A stretch of 64,000 nucleotides of DNA from Megasphaera micronuciformis F0359 (lineage in GTDB: Bacteria > Bacillota > Negativicutes > Veillonellales > Megasphaeraceae), in assembly GCF_000165735.1 (NCBI RefSeq), contig NZ_GL538185.1, positions 1 through 64,000 on the forward strand, in the 5' to 3' direction. The translations under genes were made by a program, and so were the position numbers. The notes under the pieces are model-generated. The model searched no databases and was not told where the DNA came from. It was given only the letters and a program-made list of their open reading frames with translations. Positions 1 to 7,765 of the stretch are shown one piece after another (positions within the stretch are counted from its first letter, which is position 1; every line of letters begins with the position of its first letter).

Positions 1-320
1 CGATTGTGGCACACGTGATTCATGGCTTGCCAATTCTTCATATCCCAGAACAGCTTCTGATTGCCTCGGTGCGGAATAACGTGGTCCACCACATCCGCAG
101 GTAGCGGCTGGCCTGATGCCTTGCACCGCTCGCATTCACAGGTAGGATGCTCGGCTAAAAATGCTAACCTGGCCTTGTTCCACTTCGAACCGTAGCCTCG
201 TTTGGCGGCGCTTTGCCGTCTGCTATCGTATGAAGTCTTGCGGTGCTTTTCGCAATACCTGTCACGGGTAAGCTCATGGCAGCCCGGATAACAGCACACG
301 TGTAAACTCTTTTGCGGCAT
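1..320 (-). CDS. Phage HNH endonuclease (3' end cut by window edge)
   Basis: About 106 residues are visible, starting MPQKSLHVCCYPG at 320. An N-terminal zinc-ribbon-like part (CCYPGC, later CEKH) is followed by a basic stretch and then the HNH core: CERC pair, VVDHVIPH with the first catalytic His, NQKLFWDMKNWQAM, and the end of the domain NHVCHN at the edge. This is the small HNH type found next to phage terminase genes, where it assists packaging cleavage, so a terminase probably follows to the left. The ribosome site AGGAGG lies inside the stop region of the preceding small gene. The family call is firm; the packaging role is inferred from known neighbourhoods. Confidence 0.85.
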   Translation of the reverse strand, partial: MPQKSLHVCCYPGCHELTRDRYCEKHRKTSYDSRRQSAAKRGYGSKWNKARLAFLAEHPTCECERCKASGQPLPADVVDHVIPHRGNQKLFWDMKNWQAMNHVCHN

Positions 321-324
321 TACC

Positions 325-492
325 TCACCTCCTTGAAGCGCCGTACCTGGAATGGTTCATGGCATGTTTGGCTGCAACGAAACACTTGCACGCGCCTGTC
401 CCACCGATATGTATTACGTTAGCAGAGCATACACCTTTATGATTGTTTAAGCAGGACCTGCGACAGCATTGTACTTTCGTTTGATTCACCAT
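325..492 (-). CDS. Small cysteine-rich phage protein (DUF1540-like)
   Basis: A 55-residue reading frame starts at ATG 492 behind a GGAG site and ends in AGG AGG TGA, so its last codons are the ribosome site of the HNH gene. The cysteine pattern (CC, C, then SCLNNHKGVCSANVIHIGG, then CKC) resembles DUF1540 proteins, which bind metal through C-x-x-x-C..C...C arrangements. Function is unknown. The coupling to HNH and the good start signal argue that it is real. The family call is moderate because the spacing was compared from memory only. Confidence 0.6.
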   Translation of the reverse strand: MVNQTKVQCCRRSCLNNHKGVCSANVIHIGGTGACKCFVAAKHAMNHSRYGASRR

Positions 493-761
493 GACTCTCC
501 TTGATACGACGCCTCAATCATGTATCTAGATTACTAATTACCAAATAGCATTGCGCTTTGATAAATAAGAATAGACTACACCACATGTCGTTTCTCGCGC
601 TCTTTTATACAAGAATTTTCTACATGTAGTATCTTCATCGCTCACAACCTATCCGATGAAATACTTTACAGCTTCTAAAATTAGATATATACTCGAGATG
701 AATTTCGAATTCCATGATACCAAGTAAGACATGGATCACTTCATTTGCATCTTCATCTCTC

Positions 762-802
762 AAGAAACAGCCCCGGGTCATAACGACTTGGGGCTGTTTC
801 TT
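762..802 (-). terminator. Intrinsic terminator
   Basis: A 13-bp perfect stem, AAGAAACAGCCCC paired with GGGGCTGTTTCTT, has a 15-nt loop. Leftward transcription ends in CTTGAG rather than a long U run, but the stem includes U-rich ends. It probably ends the structured RNA at 763-990 and any read-through from the late regulator gene. It could work in both directions. Confidence 0.7.
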
Positions 803-990
803 TGTTACGGCCCACACAAGCAAACGGCAAAGGCGACGCCTGCAATAGACGCCGCCTCGGCTGTAAATAAAACTACGTTGAAATTAGTAGTTGAGGGCTA
901 CCGCAGCAACCCTCATCGAACAGGTCTCCGCAGGGATGACTGCCCCATACTCGCACGGGGGCCCGTAGGCCTTTCCGTACTCTTCACACA
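763..990 (-). ncRNA. Candidate structured phage non-coding RNA
   Basis: The 493-1015 gap holds no convincing gene. Its right half folds into a run of hairpins on the minus strand: ACGGG/CCCGT (955-966), GCAG/CTGC (930-943), GGGTTGC/GGTAGCCC (895-912), AACTAC/GTAGTT (871-892) and GGCGGCG/CGTCGCC (832-856), ending at the terminator 762-802. Several helices are complete only on the minus strand because they need G-U pairs (for example at 832-856, where the plus strand would have an A-C mismatch). That asymmetry suggests leftward transcription. I see nothing in 493-761 except possible promoter-like AT-rich sequence. The class of RNA is not recognised. Confidence 0.45.
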
Positions 991-1015
991 TACACTATAT
1001 CATGTCAAGAGTGTA

Positions 1016-1441
1016 TCATTTTAGTACCCCCCCCCCTAAATATTTTTGAAAATTTTTTAACGCTCGATGGTGCAGCCGATGCGTGCTCGGCCACGAAATC
1101 CCCATGCTAAACGCTATCGCCTCCCAGCGCTCATTAGAGATGTACCTTCGCGTTAATACTTCTCGCTGCTTTTCACTTTCAATCGCTGCAATAAGGCGCT
1201 TTGCCTTTTCCCTTTCGTCAATTAGCCTATCCCAGTCCTCGTTTGCCTTACGAATCAGCTCATCGAGTCTTACAATTTTCCCCGATATATCAATCGGGCT
1301 GCCGCCGGTAATCTTATCCCTGCTATAGTCCAACGCCTGTATGCTACAAATATCGTTCCGCAGTTGCGTTATCTCAAGCTCCTTTATTCGTAATCGAGTA
1401 TCCAAACTTCGAACGTATTCCAAATACTCTTTAGCCGTCAT
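1016..1441 (-). CDS. DUF1492/RinA-like phage late transcription regulator
   Basis: The protein is 141 residues from ATG 1441, behind an AGAGG site that overlaps the end of the upstream gene. A long coiled-coil half (residues about 5-95, rich in Leu, Arg, Glu) precedes a sigma-70 region 4-like helix-turn-helix near the C-terminus, with WEAIAFSMGISWPSTHRLHHRALKNF. RinA/ArpU/DUF1492 proteins switch on late phage genes, and this position just before the HNH (packaging) region fits. The 3' end runs through ten consecutive G bases (GGG GGG GGG G), giving Gly-Gly-Gly-Val. One added or lost base would change the C-terminal tail. An upstream in-frame ATG at 1525 is not used because it lies inside the neighbouring gene and lacks a ribosome site. 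Confidence 0.75.
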   Translation of the reverse strand: MTAKEYLEYVRSLDTRLRIKELEITQLRNDICSIQALDYSRDKITGGSPIDISGKIVRLDELIRKANEDWDRLIDEREKAKRLIAAIESEKQREVLTRRYISNERWEAIAFSMGISWPSTHRLHHRALKNFQKYLGGGVLK

Positions 1442-1442
1442 T

Positions 1443-1673
1443 TCACGCCTCTTCCCAATGCTCGATAAGTTTAAACAGGAACTTAACAATGCCGGCATAA
1501 AGTAAAGCCCCCAGTGCCATCGCATAAAACAGGGTCATGTAAACGCCGGCTTCCTGGTTAATACATAAACCAAGAAAAATTAGAATTATCGTTGCAAAAT
1601 CCACCAATAAAAACGTCCGAATTACAAATTCGATCACAATACCATTTTCTCTAATAAAATTCATAGCTCTCAT
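1443..1673 (-). CDS. Small phage membrane protein
   Basis: This 76-residue protein has two predicted membrane helices (residues about 17-36 and 44-68, the second containing YMTLFYAMALGALLYAGIVKF) and a short acidic tail. The start overlaps the stop of the methyltransferase gene (ATGA), and its own stop abuts the DUF1492 start, so it is translationally coupled in the leftward early operon. I do not recognise a family. A holin is possible for a two-helix phage protein, but the position in the replication operon makes that unsure. Confidence 0.55.
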   Translation of the reverse strand: MRAMNFIRENGIVIEFVIRTFLLVDFATIILIFLGLCINQEAGVYMTLFYAMALGALLYAGIVKFLFKLIEHWEEA

Positions 1674-2125
1674 CCTTTCACAAATATAATCCAGTGAGTC
1701 TTTCCTCGTTTATCCCCGAACAAGGGGTGTCGAATTGCTAACTCTAGTACCTGCTTCAAAGGTATCTGGTCTGTACTCCACTTAAATATCAGTACGCCGC
1801 CTTTCTTCAAAACTCGGAAACACTCGTAAAAGCCAACTCGTAAATCGCTTTCCCAAGTGTCTTTGTTTAATACCCCGTACTTCTTAGCTAACCAAGAGCT
1901 CTTCCCGACTCGAAGTAAATGGGGCGGGTCAAAGACAACCATGTCGTATGTCTCGTTGTAAAACGGAATCGCCCTAAAGTCTCCAACGATATCGGGTTTA
2001 ACAGTAATCTTTCGTCCGTCGGATAATTCAACCTCTCCTTCTCGGATGTCCATATAAGTTACAAGAGGACTTTCTTTGTCATAATAAAACATACGGCTGC
2101 CGCAGCACACATCAAGAATTTTCAT
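1670..2125 (-). CDS. Phage class I SAM-dependent methyltransferase
   Basis: The 151 residues contain motif I (ILDVCCGSRMF), an acidic residue after the second strand (YMDIREG) and motif IV as FDPPHLL followed by KYG, then VLKKGGVLIFKW and the terminal HWIIFVKG. The DPPH motif is typical of amino-N6-adenine or related nucleic acid methyltransferases of phages, which may protect phage DNA from host restriction. No target recognition domain is present, so specificity is unknown. It overlaps the upstream gene by 14 bp and the next gene by 4 bp. Confidence 0.8.
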   Translation of the reverse strand: MKILDVCCGSRMFYYDKESPLVTYMDIREGEVELSDGRKITVKPDIVGDFRAIPFYNETYDMVVFDPPHLLRVGKSSWLAKKYGVLNKDTWESDLRVGFYECFRVLKKGGVLIFKWSTDQIPLKQVLELAIRHPLFGDKRGKTHWIIFVKG

Positions 2126-2324
2126 TGGCTTCCACTTCCTTGCTTAAAAGGGTCAGCATTTCATTGGATTTTGCATGAAGGACCCCTATCACTTCTTTTA
2201 TCGCGCCTGCATTATCCGGCTCAATCTCACATCTTGCAATGGCAATGGCGGTAGCAGATATCTTTATGACTATCTCGGTAGCACAAAGCTCCGCTTCTTT
2301 TAATTGCAGTAATTTGTTTTCCAT
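2112..2324 (-). CDS. Small helical phage protein, unknown function
   Basis: A 70-residue product with an AAGGAG site in front of ATG 2324. It is mostly helical (ELCATEIVIKISATAIAIARCEIE, then AIKEVIGVLHAKSNEMLTLL) with an acidic C-terminus. No recognisable family. It overlaps the methyltransferase start by 14 bp, which supports real translation within the operon. Confidence 0.55.
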   Translation of the reverse strand: MENKLLQLKEAELCATEIVIKISATAIAIARCEIEPDNAGAIKEVIGVLHAKSNEMLTLLSKEVEANENS

Positions 2325-2336
2325 GTTTTTCTCTCC

Positions 2337-2543
2337 TTATCTTGTTATCCACAACACAAATTTTAGGGTTAATATTTCAACAGCAAGCCCAATCGTGGCG
2401 ACTGCTACACCCAATATCGATAATTTTTCGTTAATGTACGCCCATAACGCGTTTGTTATGGCCAAGGCTACAATTATACTAACGGCTATGGTAAAACCAC
2501 ACAGAAGCCAAAATTCGATAAGATTTTTAGTATTCCTAATCAT
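2337..2543 (-). CDS. Small phage membrane protein
   Basis: The product has 68 residues with two hydrophobic helices (residues about 10-33 and 42-66) and a positive N-terminus (MIRNTKN). ATG 2543 is preceded by AAGGA and overlaps the end of the DUF3310 gene by 8 bp. It resembles the membrane protein at 1443-1673 in size and layout but not in sequence. Function unknown. Confidence 0.5.
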   Translation of the reverse strand: MIRNTKNLIEFWLLCGFTIAVSIIVALAITNALWAYINEKLSILGVAVATIGLAVEILTLKFVLWITR

Positions 2544-2805
2544 CAGCGTTTCCTTTCAGAACCATCAACATGTCAATGTACTGTTTGGCTTTCTGTAAAT
2601 CTTTTAAAGGTGTGCCTTTCTTCGGATATCGGTACAAGTACTTCACAACAGCCCCGAGATAGTACGCCTCTTTACCCTCAGCCCCCTGTGTAAGCTCGCC
2701 TATAATTTCTTCGCACACCTTACCTCTCCAGGTATAGTGGTTCGGGCTCTTAATATCGTCGGCTTCAATTTGTCCGTTTATGGGGCTTCTTGATATGTTT
2801 GTCAT
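2536..2805 (-). CDS. DUF3310 phage protein
   Basis: The 89 residues carry the DUF3310 signature: SPNHYTWRGKVCEEIIGEL, then GKEAYYLGAVVKYLYRYPKKGTPLKDLQKAKQYID. Members are common in phage replication regions and are sometimes called nucleotide kinase-like, though without good biochemical support. The start overlaps the stop of the upstream gene (TAATG). The family call is confident; the function is not known. Confidence 0.8.
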   Translation of the reverse strand: MTNISRSPINGQIEADDIKSPNHYTWRGKVCEEIIGELTQGAEGKEAYYLGAVVKYLYRYPKKGTPLKDLQKAKQYIDMLMVLKGNADD

Positions 2806-3275
2806 TACGCATCACCCCCAGGGTTTTTAATTATGGAAACAATAACTACCGGTAATTCTTCACCCGCAATGTATACCCGAAGCACCCGATCGTCGTATAC
2901 ATCGATGCTTTTAGCTGACAGCGGCAAATATTCATATAAAAATTCTGACACTAAGATTTCCTGACCCTCTGTGCCATATATAAACTTTTTTGCTTTAATA
3001 TTTCCCTCTACGATTTTTGTTTCACCAGTATCAAAAACACGTTCCGCTTTACCATTTGTAATTATTTTTCTCATACGTTGGCGTATGTTTTCATTTTTTC
3101 GGTCCGCTTTAAATGGATGCGGGCACCCCTTCGGAAGTCTTATGAGAACATACTTCTTGGCAGATACAAACCCTATATCGGGAATGTCTTGGCTATAGAA
3201 TTTTTCTTCATCTATTTGCGCTATGTTCCATAATTCAAATATTCCCTGCACTAATTTCTTCTGAAGGTTATCCAT
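2805..3275 (-). CDS. Phage protein of unknown function
   Basis: A 156-residue product with an AAAGGAG site inside the end of the helicase gene. The middle is basic (HPFKADRKNENIRQRMRKIITNGKAERVF), the second half is beta-rich (KKFIYGTEGQEILVSEFLYEYL, RVLRVYIAGEELPVVIVSII). I do not recognise a domain. It lies between the SNF2 helicase and DUF3310 and overlaps both slightly, so it belongs to the same transcript. Confidence 0.55.
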   Translation of the reverse strand: MDNLQKKLVQGIFELWNIAQIDEEKFYSQDIPDIGFVSAKKYVLIRLPKGCPHPFKADRKNENIRQRMRKIITNGKAERVFDTGETKIVEGNIKAKKFIYGTEGQEILVSEFLYEYLPLSAKSIDVYDDRVLRVYIAGEELPVVIVSIIKNPGGDA

Positions 3276-4659
3276 GCTTTTGTTCTCCTTTCACTTTATC
3301 AATTCTTGCTTTTAGACTCTGTAATACGTACTCCTGTGCGTCGGCCTTTCGATTTAATGCTTCCATCATATCCTCATCTCGGGTACCGATACTGATGAGA
3401 TGATGAATGATGACCTTCTCTCTTTGCCCTTGGCGGTGAAGTCTCTTATTAGCCTGTTGGTATAACTCAAGGCTCCAGTTCAGGCCGAACCATATAACGT
3501 GGTTGCCCCCGTCTTGAAGATTCAACCCGTATGCCGTACTTGCAGGATGCGCCAAGAGTACATCAATCTTTCCTTCGTTCCACTCTCGCTCTTCCGTGGC
3601 GCCTTTTAACTCCTTTACGATTAATTTCGACTTGTCCAGTGCCGCTTTCAACCGCTCAAGGTCATGCTTGAAGTTATAGAACACCAGTGCCGGCTTTCCG
3701 GATAGCTGTTCAATCAGTTCCTTAAACGCTTCAATCTTACAATCATGTATCTCATGTACGTTGCGAAGCTCATCGTATACTGCACCGTTTGCCAGCTGCT
3801 GTAATTTCGTTGATAGTGCTGCCGCCGATACGGCTGTAATTTCTTCGCCGCTTTCGACAAGCTCCAGTACCATCCGTGTTTCCATCTCGTCATAATCTCG
3901 TTGTGCCTTCGGCGATAATTGCACCGGTACGATATCTTCAATAACAGGCGGTAGCGTCAGGTAGTCTTCCGATTTCATAGACACACACAGATGAGATATG
4001 GCTCTAAGTACATCACCTTCTGCCGTATCTTTAGGCTTGTAACTGTAGATAACCGTCTGTGACCGCTGATCGGGTATAAAGTAGTGCTCCCTAAAGCTCG
4101 TGTATGTTCGCCCCAGGGACTGCCCTCGATCCAGCAAATAGATTTGCGCCCACAGGTCAATCAACCCTTTAGGTGTAGGCGTTCCCGTAAGAAGTACCAT
4201 CCGTTTGATGTGATTATACATATGGGCTAACGACTTGAATCGTTTTGCCGCATGGTTTTTAAAGCTGCTGGACTCATCGGCCACTACCATATCAAACGGC
4301 CAGTCGTTCTTGTAGTAGTCGACCAGCCAGGTCACATTATCCCGATTGATGATGTAGATATCGGCCGGAGTGTTCAAGGCCTTTACTCTCTTACTAAGGC
4401 TCCCCAGGACCGTTGAAATCCGAAGGATTCCAACTCCGTCCCACTTCTGTGCTTCCCGTTGCCATGTCGCTTCGGCTACCTTCTTCGGGGCAATGATTAA
4501 AACCTTCTGCACGGCGAAGCGGTTATACTTTAGTTCGTATATTGCCTGTAAGGTGATGATGGTTTTCCCAAGACCCATATCCAGGAAGAGCCCTATCTTC
4601 GGCTGTTTTATGACCCTATCAATGCAATAGGCTTGATACGGATGCGGCTTAAACTCCAT
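3268..4659 (-). CDS. SNF2-family DEAD/DEAH helicase
   Basis: This 463-residue superfamily 2 ATPase has Walker A DMGLGKTIITL near residue 30, motif II as ADESSSFKN near 130, motif III LLTGTPTPKG, and the C-terminal helicase half with HPASTAYGLNLQDGGNHVIWFGL and QANKRLHRQGQ (motifs V and VI). Such short SNF2 proteins are standard in phage replication modules next to VRR-NUC nucleases, where they probably remodel DNA-protein complexes. The DEAH box being DESS is common in this phage subgroup. It overlaps the VRR-NUC gene by 11 bp upstream and the unknown gene by 8 bp downstream. Confidence 0.9.
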   Translation of the reverse strand: MEFKPHPYQAYCIDRVIKQPKIGLFLDMGLGKTIITLQAIYELKYNRFAVQKVLIIAPKKVAEATWQREAQKWDGVGILRISTVLGSLSKRVKALNTPADIYIINRDNVTWLVDYYKNDWPFDMVVADESSSFKNHAAKRFKSLAHMYNHIKRMVLLTGTPTPKGLIDLWAQIYLLDRGQSLGRTYTSFREHYFIPDQRSQTVIYSYKPKDTAEGDVLRAISHLCVSMKSEDYLTLPPVIEDIVPVQLSPKAQRDYDEMETRMVLELVESGEEITAVSAAALSTKLQQLANGAVYDELRNVHEIHDCKIEAFKELIEQLSGKPALVFYNFKHDLERLKAALDKSKLIVKELKGATEEREWNEGKIDVLLAHPASTAYGLNLQDGGNHVIWFGLNWSLELYQQANKRLHRQGQREKVIIHHLISIGTRDEDMMEALNRKADAQEYVLQSLKARIDKVKGEQKHG

Positions 4660-4939
4660 GTTTCATTGACCTCACATTGAGATATGCGTTCACGGCGTCC
4701 ATGCCGTACAGGATATGTACGTTGCACTCCATCGCTTGCAGTCGGGCAATCTGTGTGGCCTGTGTTTTTGACAACTGCCCCTTTGCTGTTTTAAGCTCGA
4801 TGAATTCGATACTGCCGTCAGGCCATATGACAATTCGGTCAGGTACTCCAATATTTCCCGGTGATACAAATTTATAAGCCCGACCGCCCAACTTTTTCAC
4901 GCCTGCCACTAATTTTTTCTCGATGTCTCTTTCCAGCAT
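4649..4939 (-). CDS. VRR-NUC domain nuclease
   Basis: About 96 residues from ATG 4939. The VRR-NUC core is visible: GRAYKFVSPGNIGVPDRIVI with the conserved G-x-P-D, then IEFIELKTAKGQLSKTQATQI with the catalytic E-x-K, and a final VHILYG. In phages such stand-alone domains are found beside SNF2 helicases and are thought to resolve branched DNA. I chose ATG 4939 over an upstream in-frame ATG at 4984 because the AAGGAG site lies 13 bases before it. The upstream region is the repeat-rich gap, so this is the first gene of a leftward transcription unit. Confidence 0.85.
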   Translation of the reverse strand: MLERDIEKKLVAGVKKLGGRAYKFVSPGNIGVPDRIVIWPDGSIEFIELKTAKGQLSKTQATQIARLQAMECNVHILYGMDAVNAYLNVRSMKHGV

Positions 4940-5084
4940 TTTCCTATTGACACTCCTTTCCGTTTGTTGTATAATCGCGCGCATATTTTGCGCACACGCG
5001 CGCGCCCGTACACTTGCCCGTATTTAAGGGCGTAAAGGACGATATATATCCTTTAATTACTTACTTTTTATACCTTTTAAAATA

Positions 5085-5265
5085 AATGTTGACATTGTTT
5101 ACAAGTCCTATAAATATAGATAAACACTAGTTCTATGCGGCAACATTAGGTGTCAACATTCTAAAAGTTTGTTGACATACCTCTGTCAACATTTTCCTGA
5201 GAATGTTGACAAAATCGGGTAGAATGTTGACGCTTTTCTAACATGTTGACGGTAGAATGTTGACA
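5085..5265. repeat. Cluster of eight TGTTGACA-type repeats (iteron-like)
   Basis: In the 340-bp gap between the VapE-type gene and VRR-NUC the motif AATGTTGACA occurs at 5085, 5202, 5223 (ending G), 5242 (CATGTTGACG) and 5256. There is also TTTGTTGACA at 5168, reversed copies TGTCAACATT at 5151 and 5184, and a partial reversed copy near 5141. Five copies are packed into 5168-5265. Such clusters near a replication initiator are typical of phage origins (iterons) or of operator arrays controlling the downstream leftward genes. The core TTGACA also equals a -35 box. An alternating GCGCGC stretch lies at 4977-5005. Which role applies is not decided by sequence alone. Confidence 0.75.
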
Positions 5266-5279
5266 CATCCCGATATAAA

Positions 5280-7760
5280 TTAAACTGCCTTTTCCGCTTT
5301 TTCTTGATTGATTTTAAACCCACGCTGTTTTCCATACTCTCCAAATCTCATAACTTTACTTCCGCCTTCCGTATACGGCGAGTCCATCAGAATTTGATTT
5401 ATCTCCCGGGTATCGACTTTCTTCATTCGTGCCGGGTCTTGGCCAAAGCATTCGTACCAGACTTCTACCGCACATATACGGTCTCTGTATTCGAGGTCTT
5501 CGTCGGGCGTGTGACTGCCCATGGTAAGGTACGTACGTCTGGCCGATCGGCTCATCGTATTCCAGTTTTTCGGTACTTTTTGTAATAAGAACTCATTGAT
5601 AAGGCCTTGCTTAGAATTAGACTCCATATGGGCCTCTCGTGCTGTTTCTGCTATCTTTAAGGCCGCTTCATTGTCCTCGATAATGAGTGACTCACCATTC
5701 TTGTACCTTACGACGGCCTCCGCCCAGATTTGGTCTACTTCACCAGGAAGATTCACATATACGTTCTTCGTAGGCTTCTGCGCCTCGATGTCCACGGGCC
5801 AAAAGCGACGATTACCGGTAATATCCTTTAAAAACTCATACTGATTAGAACTTCCGAAAAATACGCAGCGTCTGGGGTACTCTTGTGTTCGCCTACCATA
5901 CGCTTGCCTGAATACATCTACTTGCCGCGATAAGAATTGCTTTGATGCGTTCTCTTCGGCTCTTGTATACCCTGCCATTTCGCCTGCTTCGATAATCCAT
6001 TTTCCTTGGATGTTCTCGGCCGCTTCTTTACCTTCAAAAGTTGATAAGCCGTCAGCGTACCACTTCTTACCCATCGTTCGAATTAATGTACTCTTACCGG
6101 CTCCCTGACGGCCGATTAATATCGGCATGGTGTCATACTTGCACCCGGGCTCAAACGCCCGTGCTACAGCTGCTGTGAGGGATTTACGGGCTACGGCGCG
6201 GGTGTAGACATTGTCCTCTGCCCCAAGGTAGTCGATAAATAGCTTATCGAGTCGTTCTATGCCATCCCATTTAAGGCTGTTCAAGTAATCCAGAACTTCA
6301 TTAAACCCATTTTGTTCGGCGCACATGATCATCGCATCTTGGACTTTATCACGGCCTGTAACTTCGTATTTATTCTCTAAATACCAACGTAATCCTGCAT
6401 CGTCAGCATCTGTCCAAAGCCTAGTTCCGGGTGTCATATTCCACGGCAGCGCCCCTTTGGCCACGTACCTTGACGCGAATCGGTCGTAAGCGACACGGCC
6501 TGAAAGGGCTTGGTCATGCACGAGTATCTTTAGCATGTTGTCAAGCGTCGGTTTGACCCGTCCGTTGTCGTCATACCGTAATGTCGAGGTCTTCATCCAT
6601 TCGACATCTGTTAAGGCGTTCGGGTTTAGGTCCGTAATCTCTTGCTTGCCCTTTTCTTCCTTCTGTATGAGGTCGGCAAAGACGTTCTGCGCCGACTCCT
6701 GGGCTCTAGCGGCATTAAGCTCGGCTACAACCGCATTATCTTGCATCACAAGCTTACTCATAGCCGTATAAGACGGCAGCTTATGAACGGGCGTGCCGTC
6801 TTTGGCTGTCTCGTCCAAGTCGTGGAACTTGTGAAGCCGCACCAAGTCGAAGGCGTTCACGAGCTGACCGCCCCCCGGGTCGGTGTTGTGGTGGCTATAT
6901 AAGAACTGGCCATCGTCGTAGATAACCGCCCCCGCTACCGTAGAGCCTGTAGCAAAGGTCAGACGGTCCGCGGAGCCTTCAACAGCCGTATACGCATGCG
7001 GTAGATACTCGTCGAGAGCCTCACGGATGTTGTAGACCCGGCAGAAGGCTCCGACGATACCGTGCTTCGTCTTCGGGTCCCCCTGCTTAGCTAAGAGCTG
7101 CCGTTCACGCTGTGACGCCTCGTGTCCCGGCACTTGCGGCCAGGACCGTACATCGTGCCAATCATCGTATAGCCCCAGCATGCCGTCTGCTGAAAGGAAG
7201 CGTTTATCGCCGTAGTGGAAGACGTACTGCGCGTCTTTCGGGCAACTCGGCCAATACATAAGCCTGGATGCCTCAAACGTCGTGCCATCACACATGCCGA
7301 TGCCTATGAGAGACGCCAGTTTACGGGCTATCGGTTCATATTCGTCAACGGTCATCGTTCGATCCGTCGGTACAACTACCCGTAGCCTCGGACGGTGCTC
7401 CGTATGGGACCTCGTTGAGTAGATAGCGTATGCCATGCCGAGACTATCAACCGTACGCACGACATGGTCCGTGTCACCCGGGCTAATCGAGTCCAGATCA
7501 AGCGTAATGAGGTCACGACCAGTCACGTTGATAGCCTTACGCTGAAGACCGCTGAGAGTGCCGCCGACGAAGCCGCCGATGTCCTTGAGCTTGCCCTTGT
7601 CGGCCTTCTTCATCTTGTGATACTCTTCGACGGTCTCCTCGGTCCGTACAGGGGTCTTGAGGCGGTCGCACAGTTCGGACCAGAGCATCGTTGTCTGTGT
7701 CCACTGCATAGACCACCGACTCGCACCTATGCTGATTGATATTTTTTTGTCGTTATTCAT
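5280..7760 (-). CDS. VapE/virulence-associated E-type phage primase-helicase
   Basis: The 826-residue protein has an N-terminal primase-like part (about residues 50-200, DLITLDLDSISPGDTDHV and HRPRLRVVVPTDR) and a C-terminal SF3-like ATPase: GRQGAGKSTLIRTMG (Walker A, near 545), KWIIEAGEMAGY (Walker B), RRCVFFGSSNQYEFLKD and GNRRFWPVDIE. This arrangement is usual for phage and island VapE proteins that unwind DNA at the origin and prime synthesis. The repeat cluster just beyond its stop may be its target. ATG 7760 is chosen because AAGGA is correctly spaced. It overlaps the polymerase stop. Confidence 0.9.
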   Translation of the reverse strand: MNNDKKISISIGASRWSMQWTQTTMLWSELCDRLKTPVRTEETVEEYHKMKKADKGKLKDIGGFVGGTLSGLQRKAINVTGRDLITLDLDSISPGDTDHVVRTVDSLGMAYAIYSTRSHTEHRPRLRVVVPTDRTMTVDEYEPIARKLASLIGIGMCDGTTFEASRLMYWPSCPKDAQYVFHYGDKRFLSADGMLGLYDDWHDVRSWPQVPGHEASQRERQLLAKQGDPKTKHGIVGAFCRVYNIREALDEYLPHAYTAVEGSADRLTFATGSTVAGAVIYDDGQFLYSHHNTDPGGGQLVNAFDLVRLHKFHDLDETAKDGTPVHKLPSYTAMSKLVMQDNAVVAELNAARAQESAQNVFADLIQKEEKGKQEITDLNPNALTDVEWMKTSTLRYDDNGRVKPTLDNMLKILVHDQALSGRVAYDRFASRYVAKGALPWNMTPGTRLWTDADDAGLRWYLENKYEVTGRDKVQDAMIMCAEQNGFNEVLDYLNSLKWDGIERLDKLFIDYLGAEDNVYTRAVARKSLTAAVARAFEPGCKYDTMPILIGRQGAGKSTLIRTMGKKWYADGLSTFEGKEAAENIQGKWIIEAGEMAGYTRAEENASKQFLSRQVDVFRQAYGRRTQEYPRRCVFFGSSNQYEFLKDITGNRRFWPVDIEAQKPTKNVYVNLPGEVDQIWAEAVVRYKNGESLIIEDNEAALKIAETAREAHMESNSKQGLINEFLLQKVPKNWNTMSRSARRTYLTMGSHTPDEDLEYRDRICAVEVWYECFGQDPARMKKVDTREINQILMDSPYTEGGSKVMRFGEYGKQRGFKINQEKAEKAV

Positions 7761-7765
7761 CACTA

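Noticed and set aside
635-823. Minus-strand open frame of 62 codons overlapping the terminator
   Set aside because: The upstream half is the terminator stem. A shorter version from TTG 799 would be 55 codons with no good ribosome site. It could be real but the evidence is too thin to list.
1-990. IscB/omega-RNA-type system (HNH gene plus nearby structured RNA)
   Set aside because: The HNH protein is the small phage packaging type without a RuvC part, and the RNA is separated from it by another gene and a terminator.
731-1024. Plus-strand open frame of 97 codons in the left gap
   Set aside because: It runs through the terminator and the hairpin chain, has no ribosome site, and the structure-specific G-U pairs favour a minus-strand RNA.
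4977-5005. Alternating GCGCGC run as a regulatory element
   Set aside because: It is short and shows no repeats or dyads beyond simple alternation; noted only within the repeat-cluster entry.
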